Origin: Frankiales bacterium
Lineage (GTDB): Bacteria > Actinomycetota > Actinomycetes > Mycobacteriales > SCTD01
Assembly: GCA_025965475.1 (NCBI GenBank)
Contig: JAOPWV010000033.1
Coordinates: 1-43,593 of the forward strand
Direction of reading: 5' to 3'
DNA: 43,593 nt
Shown here piece by piece: positions 1 through 8,042 of this stretch (position 1 is its first letter; each line of letters starts with the position of its first letter). Position numbers and translations under genes: made by a program. The notes under the pieces are model-generated. The model was not told where the DNA came from, ran no database searches, and worked only from the letters and a program-made list of their open reading frames with translations.

Positions 1-1
1 G

Positions 2-475
2 CCGCGCGGCGAGGGCGCCGGGCCCGACCTGACCGCCGGGCTCTCCGCCGTCCTGAGCCCGCCGCGCCGCCGCGGCCTCGTCGTCGTCCTGTCCGACCTG
101 CTCGGGCCGCCTACCGTCGCACCCGCCGAGCCCGCCTGGGCCAGGCCGCTGCGCATGCTGGCCACCCGCCACGACGTGATCGTGGCCGAGGTGGTGGACC
201 CCCGCGAGCTGGAGCTGCCGGACGTCGGCATCCTCCGCCTCGTCGACCCCGAGAGCGGCCGCCGGCTGGAGGTGCAGACCCGGAGCAAGGGGCTGCGCGA
301 GCGGTACGCGGCCGCCGCCCTGGCCCGGCGGGCCGCCCACCTGGCCGCGGTACGCCGGTCCGGCGCCGGCCACGTGGTGCTGCGCACCGACCGCGACTGG
401 CTCGTCGACCTGGCCACCTTCCTCGCGACACGGCGCCGGCTGCGCGGTGCCGGCCGGCCGCCGGGCGCCCGCTGA
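2..475 (+). CDS. DUF58 domain-containing protein, C-terminal part (5' truncated by window)
   Basis: The open frame enters from the left edge, so the track start at 155 is only an internal methionine. The visible C-terminus carries the DUF58 signature: a hydrophobic strand ending in VVVLSDLLG, then LATRHDVIVAEVVDPRELELP and LRLVDPESGRR. DUF58 proteins usually sit between a MoxR AAA+ ATPase and a VWA membrane protein. Here the stop codon overlaps the start of a VWA gene (TGATG), which fits that module. The molecular role of DUF58 is not established; these modules are linked to chaperone-like or envelope functions. The MoxR gene would lie left of the window. Confidence 0.85.
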   Translation, partial: PRGEGAGPDLTAGLSAVLSPPRRRGLVVVLSDLLGPPTVAPAEPAWARPLRMLATRHDVIVAEVVDPRELELPDVGILRLVDPESGRRLEVQTRSKGLRERYAAAALARRAAHLAAVRRSGAGHVVLRTDRDWLVDLATFLATRRRLRGAGRPPGAR

Positions 476-1428
476 TGCACGGGCTCGCGTTCGCCTCGCC
501 GTACCGGCTGCTGATCCTGCTGGCGATGGCCGCGCTGGTCGCGGCGTACCTGTGGCGGCTGCGCGGCCCGTCGTACGCCGTCCGCTTCACCGAGCTCGAC
601 CTGCTGGCGTCCGTGGCGCCGCGGGGTCCCGGCTGGCGACGGCACGTCCCGGCCGGGCTGCTCCTGCTCGCGCTCGTCGGGCTGACGACCGCCTTCGCGC
701 GCCCCGTTGCGGACGTGCAGGTCCCTCGGGAGCGGGCCACCATCGTGGTCGCGCTCGACACGTCGGCCTCGATGACGGCCACGGACGTGTCCCCGGACCG
801 GCTCACCGCCGCCAAGGCCTCTGCCCAGGCGTTCATCGACCGGCTGCCGAAGCAGTTCAACGTCGGCCTGGTGTCGTTCAACGCGGTCGCGTCCGTCGTG
901 GTCACGCCGACGCAGGACCACGCGGCGGTGAAGGACGCCGTCGGCGCGCTGCAGCTCGGCGGCGGGACCGCGATCGGCGACGCGGTGGGCGCGTCCCTCG
1001 ACGCGGTGCGCGCCGTGCCCGGCGGCTCGGGCACCACCCCGGCGCCGGCCCGCATCGTGCTGCTGTCCGACGGCGGCAACACCGTCGGCAGCTCCGTCGC
1101 CTCCGGCGCGCAGGCCGCGGCCGCGGCCGGCGTACCGGTCTCGACGATCGCCTACGGCACCCCCGACGGCACGGTCCTCATCCAGGGCCGGCTCATCCCG
1201 GTACCGGTCGACGGGCCGGCGCTGCAGTCGCTCGCGCAGGCCACCGGCGGCCAGAGCTACGCCGCGCAGAGCGGCGAGGAGCTCAACGGCGTGTACGCCG
1301 ACATCGGCAGCCAGGTCGGCTACACGACACAGCGCAAGGAGGTGACCGCGATCCTGACCGGAGTCGGGCTGCTCGCGGCCGCCGCGGCAGCCGGTACGTC
1401 GCTGCTCTGGGGCTCGCGCTTCCCCTGA
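475..1428 (+). CDS. VWA domain membrane protein (BatA-like)
   Basis: A 317-residue protein with two N-terminal hydrophobic segments (about residues 9-27 and 60-78), a von Willebrand A domain (about 88-280) and a C-terminal membrane segment (about 291-312). The MIDAS metal site looks complete: DTSAS at the first strand, the threonine in GGGTAIGD, and the aspartate in LLSDGGNT. Its start overlaps the upstream DUF58 stop, so the two are probably translationally coupled as in MoxR-DUF58-VWA operons. It likely exposes a metal-dependent protein-interaction domain at the membrane. Family assignment is firm; the partner is unknown. Confidence 0.88.
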   Translation: MHGLAFASPYRLLILLAMAALVAAYLWRLRGPSYAVRFTELDLLASVAPRGPGWRRHVPAGLLLLALVGLTTAFARPVADVQVPRERATIVVALDTSASMTATDVSPDRLTAAKASAQAFIDRLPKQFNVGLVSFNAVASVVVTPTQDHAAVKDAVGALQLGGGTAIGDAVGASLDAVRAVPGGSGTTPAPARIVLLSDGGNTVGSSVASGAQAAAAAGVPVSTIAYGTPDGTVLIQGRLIPVPVDGPALQSLAQATGGQSYAAQSGEELNGVYADIGSQVGYTTQRKEVTAILTGVGLLAAAAAAGTSLLWGSRFP

Positions 1429-1444
1429 CGGCAGCGCCACCCCT

Positions 1445-1488
1445 TTGTGGAACTTCCCCAGCACCCTGGTGCTGGGGAAGTTCCACAA
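1445..1488. terminator. Bidirectional hairpin terminator, copy 1 of a repeated element
   Basis: A perfect 21-bp inverted repeat (TTGTGGAACTTCCCCAGCACC, two central bases, then its reverse complement) fills the 66-bp gap between two convergent genes. It is preceded by TTT on the plus strand but has no long T tract. A near-identical hairpin lies at 37755-37800, also between convergent genes. The symmetry and placement suggest that it ends transcription from both sides. Confidence 0.75.
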
Positions 1489-1494
1489 GCCGGG

Positions 1495-2496
1495 TCAGAG
1501 CCGGGGCAGGACCTCCTTGGCGGTGAGCCGGGCGACCTCGTCCGCCCGATCGGCCGGGAAGAGCCAGAGCCCGACCGAGTCCGAGCCGGCGTCGAGGCGC
1601 CGGCGGAGCAGCTCCGCGCACTCCTCCGGGTCGCCCGACACGGCCAGGCCGTCCAGCCACGCGTCGGGCATGTCGCGGGCGACCGCCTCCGGGCCGCCGG
1701 CCTTCAGCATCTCGGTGAGCTCGTCCTGGATGCCGAAGACCTTGCCGAGCGCCGAGTCCGGGATGGCCGCGATGTGCGGTGCGATGGCCTCGCGCAGCGC
1801 CTGCTTGGCCACCTTCGAGTCCGACGCGACCGAGTACAGCGCGTACGTCACCAGCCGGTGCGGTTCGGTGCGCCCGGCCGCCTCGGCACCCGCGGTGATG
1901 TGATCGCGAGCCCAGCGGACGTACGCCGGGCTCGACAGCGTCGACAGGACGGTCCCGTCCGCGACCTCGCCGGACATCCGCAGGCCCCGCTCGCCGACCA
2001 CCCCGGTGTACAGCGGGACGCGGGTGGGCGCCGGATGGGTCAGCGTGATGTCGTCGAAGTGGAAGTGGCCGTCCTCGGTCACGGTCCCGCCGTCGAGCAG
2101 GCGGCGGACCGTGTCCAGCGCCTGGCGCAGGGCGGCCATCGGCTTGTCCGGGCGCAGGCCCATCTGGTCCAGCCAGTGCGGGACACCGTGGCCGATGCCG
2201 CCGTAGATGCGGCCGGGGAACATGCCGTCCAGCGTCGCGAGCTCCATCGCCGTCAGGGACGGGTGCCGGGTCGAGGCGGCGACGATGCCGAGCCCGAGCG
2301 GCAGAGTGGTCGTGGCGCTGAGCGCGGCCGCCGCGCCGGCCATGCCGCCGGAGAACCAGCAGTCCTCGGAGAACCACAGCTCGCCGAAGCCGAGCTCCTC
2401 CGCCAGCCGGGCCAGCGGGACGATGTCCCGGGGTGCCATGTGGCTGCCGAGGACCAACCCGATCGGCGAGCGGGCGTCATGCGTCGACTGGCTCAT
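1495..2496 (-). CDS. LLM-class flavin-dependent oxidoreductase
   Basis: A TIM-barrel luciferase-like monooxygenase of 333 residues from the chosen start. The track ORF starts at 2574, but the ATG at 2496 (MSQSTHD) has AGGAG about 7 nt upstream and begins just before the first barrel strand. Family features include LAEELGFGELWFSED near the N-terminus, LGLGIVAASTRHPSLTAM, and the LDGMFPGRIYGGIGHG segment around residues 105-120. Such proteins use FMN or F420; the sequence alone does not decide which, or the substrate. The length matches F420-dependent members. It stands alone, facing the VWA gene across a hairpin. Confidence 0.82.
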   Translation of the reverse strand: MSQSTHDARSPIGLVLGSHMAPRDIVPLARLAEELGFGELWFSEDCWFSGGMAGAAAALSATTTLPLGLGIVAASTRHPSLTAMELATLDGMFPGRIYGGIGHGVPHWLDQMGLRPDKPMAALRQALDTVRRLLDGGTVTEDGHFHFDDITLTHPAPTRVPLYTGVVGERGLRMSGEVADGTVLSTLSSPAYVRWARDHITAGAEAAGRTEPHRLVTYALYSVASDSKVAKQALREAIAPHIAAIPDSALGKVFGIQDELTEMLKAGGPEAVARDMPDAWLDGLAVSGDPEECAELLRRRLDAGSDSVGLWLFPADRADEVARLTAKEVLPRL

Positions 2497-2641
2497 GTCT
2501 CTCCTGGTGCAAGGTCCCGGGCGGGACGCCGAAGCGGTCCAGCCGGACACCTCTTCCGGAGAAAGTGTGCACACGTTGCTGGGCGGGGTGAATCTATCCG
2601 CACCGTCCTGCCGACCCGGACGGACGCGCCGCCCAGGCGGC

Positions 2642-3148
2642 TCAGGCGTCGCCTTCGACCTTCTCGATGTACTCCTCCGGGTCCTTGTCGGACTCGTCGA
2701 GGGTCGCGGCCGCCGGAGGCGTCTTGGACGCCTCGAACTGCACAGCCAGGTCGTGGCGCTCCTCGAGGCTCGCGTGGCGGCGGAAGTCCTTCAGCCCCTC
2801 GTCCTCCTCCTCCCCCATGTGGTCGGTGTTCGCGGCGCGCGCCTTCCCGACCGCGTCCCACCACGGCCTACTGCCGACGTCCTGCCCGTTCGCCTCACGG
2901 ACGGCGTCGCGGATGTCGTTGTGGTCGGCGATCGCGTCCTTGGTCTCCTCGCGGTCCGGGTCACCGACGCGCAGCAACGCGGGGTAGAACACCGCCTCCT
3001 CGGCGGCGGCGTGCACCTCCAGGAAGTCGGCCAGCTCGCCCCAGATCAGGCCGAGGCGCTCGGTGTCGCCGGGATCGACGTCGTCCAGGACGGCGAACTG
3101 CTGCCGCTGCCGGTGGTGGTCGTTGAGGATGAGATCGGTGATGTCCAC
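2642..3148 (-). CDS. Hemerythrin-like HHE domain protein
   Basis: A 168-residue all-helical protein with the hemerythrin pattern: NDHHRQRQQFAVLDD at the N-terminus, LEVHAAAEEAVFYP around residues 44-57, ADHNDIRDAV and DHMGEEEDEGL further on. These histidines and acidic residues normally bind a di-iron centre that handles oxygen, nitric oxide or peroxide. The start is GTG with no clear Shine-Dalgarno sequence; a weak -10-like CAGCAT lies 6 nt upstream. The C-terminal 40 residues are charged and probably flexible. The family is clear; the ligand is not. Confidence 0.85.
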   Translation of the reverse strand: MDITDLILNDHHRQRQQFAVLDDVDPGDTERLGLIWGELADFLEVHAAAEEAVFYPALLRVGDPDREETKDAIADHNDIRDAVREANGQDVGSRPWWDAVGKARAANTDHMGEEEDEGLKDFRRHASLEERHDLAVQFEASKTPPAAATLDESDKDPEEYIEKVEGDA

Positions 3149-3189
3149 GCCGGGATGCTGCCCAGGACGGACCCGATCTCACACCTCCG

Positions 3190-3717
3190 TCAGCCGAGGA
3201 CGGGTCGTACGCCGGCCGCGTGCCGGCGGGCCAGCTCCTGGTAGGCCTGCGGGTTGTTGTCGACCCACCAGCGGGCCGACCCCTCCAGCGGTCCCCGAAC
3301 CGTGGCCGGCGTACCGGTCACCACCACCTCGGCCGGGACGACGGTGCCCGGCACCACGGTGCTGCCCGCGGCGACGAGGGCGCGGGCGCCGATGCGCGCA
3401 CCGTCCTGGACGACCGCGCCGTTTCCGACCAGCGCCTGGTCCCCGACGACCGCTCCATGCACGACGCACAGATGGCCGATGGTCGCCCCCGCCCCGATCT
3501 CGGTCACCGGGTCCGTGCCGCCGTGCAGGACCGACCCGTCCTGCACGTTCGCTCCCGCGCGCACGATGATCGGCCCGAAGTCACCGCGCAGCACCGCGCC
3601 GTACCAGATCGAGGCGCCCGCCTCCACGAGGACGTCGCCAACCAGCGTGGCGGTCGGTGCTACCCACGCCTCGGGGTGGACCTGCGGGGCACGACCTTCG
3701 AAGCTGAACAGCGGCAT
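3190..3717 (-). CDS. Gamma-class carbonic anhydrase family (left-handed beta-helix) protein
   Basis: A 175-residue hexapeptide-repeat protein, the usual length for gamma carbonic anhydrase/PaaY-like proteins. The track ORF runs upstream to 4059, but family homology begins at MPLFSFEGRAPQVHPEAW. The zinc-binding histidines appear in VLHGGTD and in GHLCVVHG, where the two histidines are five residues apart as in the archaeal enzyme Cam. Many relatives have no measurable carbonic anhydrase activity, so the reaction is uncertain. It is probably transcribed from a leaderless promoter, with TAGGGT 7 nt before the ATG and no Shine-Dalgarno sequence. Confidence 0.87.
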   Translation of the reverse strand: MPLFSFEGRAPQVHPEAWVAPTATLVGDVLVEAGASIWYGAVLRGDFGPIIVRAGANVQDGSVLHGGTDPVTEIGAGATIGHLCVVHGAVVGDQALVGNGAVVQDGARIGARALVAAGSTVVPGTVVPAEVVVTGTPATVRGPLEGSARWWVDNNPQAYQELARRHAAGVRPVLG

Positions 3718-3724
3718 GGCCCCG

Positions 3725-3730
3725 ACCCTA
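3725..3730 (-). promoter_or_regulatory. Probable leaderless -10 box of the gamma-CA gene
   Basis: TAGGGT on the minus strand, with a 7-nt spacer to the ATG at 3717. This spacing puts the transcript start at or near the start codon and explains the lack of a ribosome binding site. Confidence 0.5.
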
Positions 3731-3822
3731 GGGGCGCCAACCGTGGCGGCCCGGCAGGCTTGAGCCGCGCGGAGCGGGGATAGATCAGCGTGGCAGTCCC
3801 GACGAGTTCCACGGGAGGAACC

Positions 3823-4107
3823 ATGGTCGGCCGGGAGGACAGCCCTGCGTCCACGACCGGGGGCCGAGCTCCGTACGTGGTGGGCGCGTACATCCTCGCC
3901 GGCATCCTGCTGGTGGCGCCGTTCATCGCCCTCATGTGGGTGTCGAGCTACGCCAAGGACAGCCCGCGGCTGTGGGGCTTCCCGTTCTTCTACTGGTACC
4001 AGCTGCTCTGGGTGCTCGTCACGGCGGTGTGCACCGCCGTCGCCTACGTCCTCGTCCACCGCGTGGACCGGCCCCGCGAGCCGCTGACCGACCGGAACGC
4101 CCGATGA
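3823..4107 (+). CDS. DUF3311 small membrane protein, symporter partner
   Basis: A 94-residue protein with two hydrophobic helices (about residues 21-42 and 55-77) separated by WVSSYAKDSPRLWGFPFFYWYQ, the typical DUF3311 layout. I chose ATG 3823 because GGGAGGAA lies directly upstream; the track GTG at 3790 has no such signal. Its last codons overlap the start of the next gene (ATGA), a sodium:solute symporter. DUF3311 proteins are habitually encoded with such symporters and probably act as small accessory subunits; this role is inferred from context. Confidence 0.85.
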   Translation: MVGREDSPASTTGGRAPYVVGAYILAGILLVAPFIALMWVSSYAKDSPRLWGFPFFYWYQLLWVLVTAVCTAVAYVLVHRVDRPREPLTDRNAR

Positions 4108-5738
4108 AGTCCGGGGTGGACACCGTCGCGCTGACGATCGTCATCGTCCTGTTCCTGGCGGTCACCGTCATCGGCTTCCTCGCGGCCCGGTGGCGCCGCG
4201 CCGAGGACCTCGGCAGCCTCGACGAGTGGGGGCTGGGCGGGCGCGGGTTCGGCATGTTCGTGACGTGGTTCCTGCTCGGGGGGGACCTCTACACCGCGTA
4301 CACGTTCGTGGCCGTGCCGGCACTGATGTACACGAGCGGCGCCATCGGGTTCTTCGCCGTCCCGTACACGATCATCATGTATCCGCTGATCTTCGTGTTC
4401 CTGCCGCGGCTCTGGTCGGTCTCGCACCGGCACGGCTACGTCACGCCGTCCGACTTCATCCGCGGCCGCTACGGCTCGCGTGCGCTCGCGACCGCCGTCG
4501 CGCTGACCGGCCTGCTCGCGACGATGCCGTACATCGCCCTGCAGCTGGTCGGCATCCAGGCCGTCCTCGAGGTCATGGGCGTGGGAGGCCACGGCAACAC
4601 GCTCGTCGCCGACATCCCGTTGCTCGTGGCCTTCGCCGCCCTGGCCGCGTACACCTACTCGTCGGGCCTGCGCGCCCCGGCGCTGATCGCGTTCGTCAAG
4701 GACAGCCTGATCTACCTGGTGATTGTCGTCGCGGTCATCTACATCCCGCACAAGCTCGGCGGCTGGGGCCAGATCTTCGACAGCGCGCAGGCATCGCTGC
4801 AGCAGCCCAACCCGGCCACCGGCAAACCGAAGGGATCGACGGTCCCGACGTCGCAGGTGTATTGGCCGTACGCCACGCTGGCGCTCGGCTCGGCGATGGC
4901 GCTGTTCATGTACCCGCACAGCATCACCGCCGTGCTCGCCACCAGGAACCGCAACGTGGTGCGGCGCAACGCCTCGCTGCTCCCGGCGTACACGCTCCTG
5001 CTCGGCCTCATCGCGCTGCTCGGCTACATGGCGCTGGCCGCGAAGATCAAGCCGGTCGGCCTGGACGGCAAACCGAATCCGCAGCTCGCCGTGCCGCAGC
5101 TGTTCGAGAACATGTTCCCGAGCTGGTTCGCCGGCATCGCCTACTCCGCGATCGCCATCGGCGCACTGGTTCCCGCCGCGATCATGTCGATCGCCGCCGC
5201 CAACCTGTTCACCCGCAACATCTACAAGGAGTTCTTCCGGCCGGACGCGACACATGCGCAGGAGGCCAAGGTCTCCAAGCTCGTGTCGCTGCTCGTGAAG
5301 GTCGGCGCGCTGGCCTTCGTACTCACCCTGGACAAGACGCTGGCCATCAACTTCCAGCTGCTCGGCGGGATCTGGATGGTGCAGACGTTCCCGGCGATCG
5401 TGTTCGGCCTGTTCACCCGGTGGTTCCACCGCTGGGCGCTGCTCGCCGGCTGGGCGGTGTCCATGATCTACGGCACGGTGGAGGCCTACCGGGTCATCAA
5501 CCCCGCAACCAAGGCGCATTTCGGCGGCTCGTCGGCCCCGATCCCCCTGCTCGACGGCCGGAACGGCTACATCGCCGTGACCGCGTTCGTGATCAACGTG
5601 GTGATCACCGTCGCACTGACGGTGGTGTTGCGCGCCCTCAAGGCGCCGGCCGGCCACGATGTCACCGAGCCGGAGGACTACACGGCCGATGCCGGGGACC
5701 CGCGGGTGACGCCGCTCCCCGAACTGACCCGGACCTGA
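4104..5738 (+). CDS. Sodium:solute symporter family permease (monocarboxylate/MctP type)
   Basis: A 544-residue polytopic transporter of the SSS family with about 13 hydrophobic segments. Recognisable parts include GLGGRGFGMFVTWFLLGGDLYTAYTFV near the N-terminus and GALVPAAIMSIAAANLFTRNIYKEF around residue 355, matching the conserved SSS core. The start overlaps the DUF3311 stop (ATGA), so the two are co-translated. MctP-like members move pyruvate, lactate or other short monocarboxylates with sodium or protons; the actual substrate cannot be read from sequence. The track start at 3936 is an upstream in-frame extension. Confidence 0.88.
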   Translation: MKSGVDTVALTIVIVLFLAVTVIGFLAARWRRAEDLGSLDEWGLGGRGFGMFVTWFLLGGDLYTAYTFVAVPALMYTSGAIGFFAVPYTIIMYPLIFVFLPRLWSVSHRHGYVTPSDFIRGRYGSRALATAVALTGLLATMPYIALQLVGIQAVLEVMGVGGHGNTLVADIPLLVAFAALAAYTYSSGLRAPALIAFVKDSLIYLVIVVAVIYIPHKLGGWGQIFDSAQASLQQPNPATGKPKGSTVPTSQVYWPYATLALGSAMALFMYPHSITAVLATRNRNVVRRNASLLPAYTLLLGLIALLGYMALAAKIKPVGLDGKPNPQLAVPQLFENMFPSWFAGIAYSAIAIGALVPAAIMSIAAANLFTRNIYKEFFRPDATHAQEAKVSKLVSLLVKVGALAFVLTLDKTLAINFQLLGGIWMVQTFPAIVFGLFTRWFHRWALLAGWAVSMIYGTVEAYRVINPATKAHFGGSSAPIPLLDGRNGYIAVTAFVINVVITVALTVVLRALKAPAGHDVTEPEDYTADAGDPRVTPLPELTRT

Positions 5739-5741
5739 CCG

Positions 5742-5747
5742 TAGGTT
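5742..5747 (+). promoter_or_regulatory. Probable leaderless -10 box before the TauE/SafE gene
   Basis: TAGGTT followed by a 7-nt spacer and the ATG at 5755. It lies 3 nt after the symporter stop codon, so the downstream pair may have its own promoter. The TauE gene has no clear Shine-Dalgarno sequence. Confidence 0.5.
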
Positions 5748-5754
5748 CGTCGAC

Positions 5755-6513
5755 ATGACGCCCGCGTACGCCGCCCTGGTGGGTGCGTCCGGGCTGCTCG
5801 GCGGCGCGGTCAACGCCGTTGCCGGCGGCGGCACGCTGCTCACCTTCCCGGCGCTGCTGGCCACCGGGATGTCACCCGTCACGGCCAACATCACCTCGTC
5901 GGTCGGGTTGATCTCCGGCTACGCGGGCGGCTCCGTCGCCTACCGCCGGGAGCTGGCCGGGCAGGGCCCGCGGGCCCGGGCGCTCGTGGCGGTGAGCGTG
6001 GTGGGCGGCATCGTGGGCGCCCTGCTGCTGCTGTTCACGCCGGCGACGACGTTCCGCGCCGTCGTTCCCTACCTGGTCCTGCTGTCCTGCGCGCTGCTCG
6101 CCGTGCAGCCGGTCCTGGCGCGGATCCTCGTGACCCGTCGCCGCGGCGGCTCCGCCGACATCACCTGGGCGGTGCGGCTCGGCGTCGGCCTCGGCGCGGT
6201 GTACGGCTCCTACTTCGGCGCCGGACTGGGCGTGCTCCTCCTGGCCGTCCTCGGCATCCTCGTCGCCGACGACCTGCAGCGGCTCAACGCCCTCAAGGGC
6301 GTGCTGTCGCTGGTCGTCAACGTCGTCGGCGTGCTCGTCTTCGTCGCCTCCGGCCACGTCGCCTGGGGGTACGCCGGGATCCTCGCGGTGTCGGCGTACG
6401 TCGGCGCGACGCTCGGGGTCTCGGTAGCCCGGCGGCTGCCGTCCTCGGTCATGCGCGCCGCGATCGTCACGCTCGGCGCGGTCGTCGGCGTCGTGCTCCT
6501 GGTGACCGGCTGA
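5755..6513 (+). CDS. TauE/SafE family permease
   Basis: A 252-residue membrane protein with about eight hydrophobic segments in two repeats. The first begins GASGLLGGAVNAVAGGGTLLTFPAL, the signature of TauE/SafE (sulfite/organosulfonate exporter) permeases; the second begins VGLGAVYGSYFGAGLGVLLL. Members export or import sulfur compounds or small organic anions; the substrate is unknown here. The stop codon overlaps the start of the next gene (TGATG), giving a two-gene transport unit. Confidence 0.88.
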   Translation: MTPAYAALVGASGLLGGAVNAVAGGGTLLTFPALLATGMSPVTANITSSVGLISGYAGGSVAYRRELAGQGPRARALVAVSVVGGIVGALLLLFTPATTFRAVVPYLVLLSCALLAVQPVLARILVTRRRGGSADITWAVRLGVGLGAVYGSYFGAGLGVLLLAVLGILVADDLQRLNALKGVLSLVVNVVGVLVFVASGHVAWGYAGILAVSAYVGATLGVSVARRLPSSVMRAAIVTLGAVVGVVLLVTG

Positions 6514-7982
6514 TGAGCGACCGACCCGCCACCGACGGCACGGTCTCGCTCAGCGAGCCGCGCGGGCGCTGGGTGCTCCTGACGACCGTCCTCGGCAGCA
6601 GCGTGGCGTTGCTCGACGCGACCGTCGTCAACATCGCGTTGCCGCGACTGGGCAGCGATCTGCACGCCGGCTTCAGCGGGCTGCAGTGGACCGTGAACGG
6701 CTACACGCTGACGCTCGCCTCCTTCATCCTGCTCGGCGGCTCGCTCGGCGACCGCTACGGGCGGCGGCGGGTCTTCGTCATCGGCGCCGTGTGGTTCGCC
6801 GTGGCCAGCGCGCTGTGCGGGCTGGCGCCGAACGTCGAGCTGCTGGTGGCGGCCCGGCTGTTGCAGGGCGTCGGCGGTGCCCTCCTCACGCCGGGCAGCC
6901 TGGCGCTGATCCAGGCGTCGTTCCGGCAGGAGGACCGCGGCCGGGCGATCGGCGCCTGGTCGGGTCTCGGCGGCATCGCCGCGGCGATCGGCCCGTTCGT
7001 CGGCGGGACGCTGGTCGAGATCTCCTGGCGGCTGGTGTTCTTCATCAACCTCCCGTTGTGCCTGATCGTCGTGCTCGTGGCCACGCGCCACGTCCCTGAG
7101 TCGCGCAACACCGACATGGACCGCCGCCTCGACCTCGCCGGGGCGGCGGTCGGCGCGGTCGGCCTGGCCGGGCTCACCTTCGCCCTCGTCGGGGCCGGTG
7201 ACCAGGGCGCCTCGGCCAGGGTCCTCGCCGCCGGCCTGCTCGGCGTTCTGGGACTGGTCGGCTTCGTCGTCGTCGAGCGCCGGTCGAGCCACCCGATGCT
7301 GCCTGTCGACCTGTTCTCCTCCCGCCAGTTCACCGCGGCCAACCTCGTGACGTTCGCCGTGTACGCGGCCCTGAGCGGCGTGTTCTTCCTGCTCGTCATC
7401 GAGCTGCAGGTGGTCGCCGGCTACTCGCCGCTGGCCGCCGGAGTGTCCGTGCTACCGGTGACCGTTGCCATGCTCCTGCTGTCCTCGCGGGCCGGCGACC
7501 TCGCCGCCAAGATCGGCCCGCGGGTGCCGATGACAGTCGGTCCCGTGCTGTGCGCCTGCGGCACGTTGCTCATGCTGCGCATCAGGCCCGGCGCGTCGTA
7601 CGTCACCGATGTCCTGCCGGGGGTCCTGGTCTTCGGGCTCGGGCTGTCCGCGACGGTGGCGCCGCTGACCGTGACCGTCCTGTCCGCGGCGTCGACGCGG
7701 TACGCCGGAGTGGCATCCGGCGTGAACAACGCCGTCGCACGGACCGCCGGCCTGCTGGCCGTCGCGGTGCTGCCCGTTGCGGCCGGCCTGCACGGCAGGG
7801 ACTACCTCGACCCGGGCGCCTTCGCGCACGGCTTCCGGATCGCGATGCTCATCTCGAGCGCCCTGCTCCTGCTCGGCGGCCTCATCGCCGCGGCCACCAT
7901 CAGCGACGACGAGGTCCGCGGCAGGCAGGCGGTGCCGGTGCCGCAGACGACCTGCCAGGTGGACGGCCCCTCCATCGACTGA
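6513..7982 (+). CDS. MFS transporter, DHA2 (14-helix) drug exporter family
   Basis: A 489-residue major facilitator protein. DHA2 marks include SVALLDATVVNIALPRLG in the first helix, LGGSLGDRYGRRRVF (motif A) and GVGGALLTPGSLALI in the fourth helix, with GIAAAIGPFVGGTLVE as antiporter motif C. It probably exports toxic organic compounds by proton antiport. Translation is coupled to the TauE/SafE gene by a 1-nt overlap. A pairing of sulfur-anion permease and drug exporter is not a standard module, so shared substrates are only a guess. Confidence 0.87.
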   Translation: MSDRPATDGTVSLSEPRGRWVLLTTVLGSSVALLDATVVNIALPRLGSDLHAGFSGLQWTVNGYTLTLASFILLGGSLGDRYGRRRVFVIGAVWFAVASALCGLAPNVELLVAARLLQGVGGALLTPGSLALIQASFRQEDRGRAIGAWSGLGGIAAAIGPFVGGTLVEISWRLVFFINLPLCLIVVLVATRHVPESRNTDMDRRLDLAGAAVGAVGLAGLTFALVGAGDQGASARVLAAGLLGVLGLVGFVVVERRSSHPMLPVDLFSSRQFTAANLVTFAVYAALSGVFFLLVIELQVVAGYSPLAAGVSVLPVTVAMLLLSSRAGDLAAKIGPRVPMTVGPVLCACGTLLMLRIRPGASYVTDVLPGVLVFGLGLSATVAPLTVTVLSAASTRYAGVASGVNNAVARTAGLLAVAVLPVAAGLHGRDYLDPGAFAHGFRIAMLISSALLLLGGLIAAATISDDEVRGRQAVPVPQTTCQVDGPSID

Positions 7983-8042
7983 CCTGCTCGCGCCCTCCGT
8001 GCCTCAGGAAGAGCGACCGCGGTCCGTGACGTTGCACCCTTC

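Noticed and set aside
4044-5894. 616-residue minus-strand ORF opposite the symporter
   Set aside because: Antisense frame rich in Arg, Asp, Glu, Gln and His; the plus strand is a convincing SSS transporter.
8015-8024. GACCGCGGTC palindrome upstream of the second LLM gene
   Set aside because: Ten-base GC palindromes are expected by chance in DNA of this composition, and there is no supporting promoter context.
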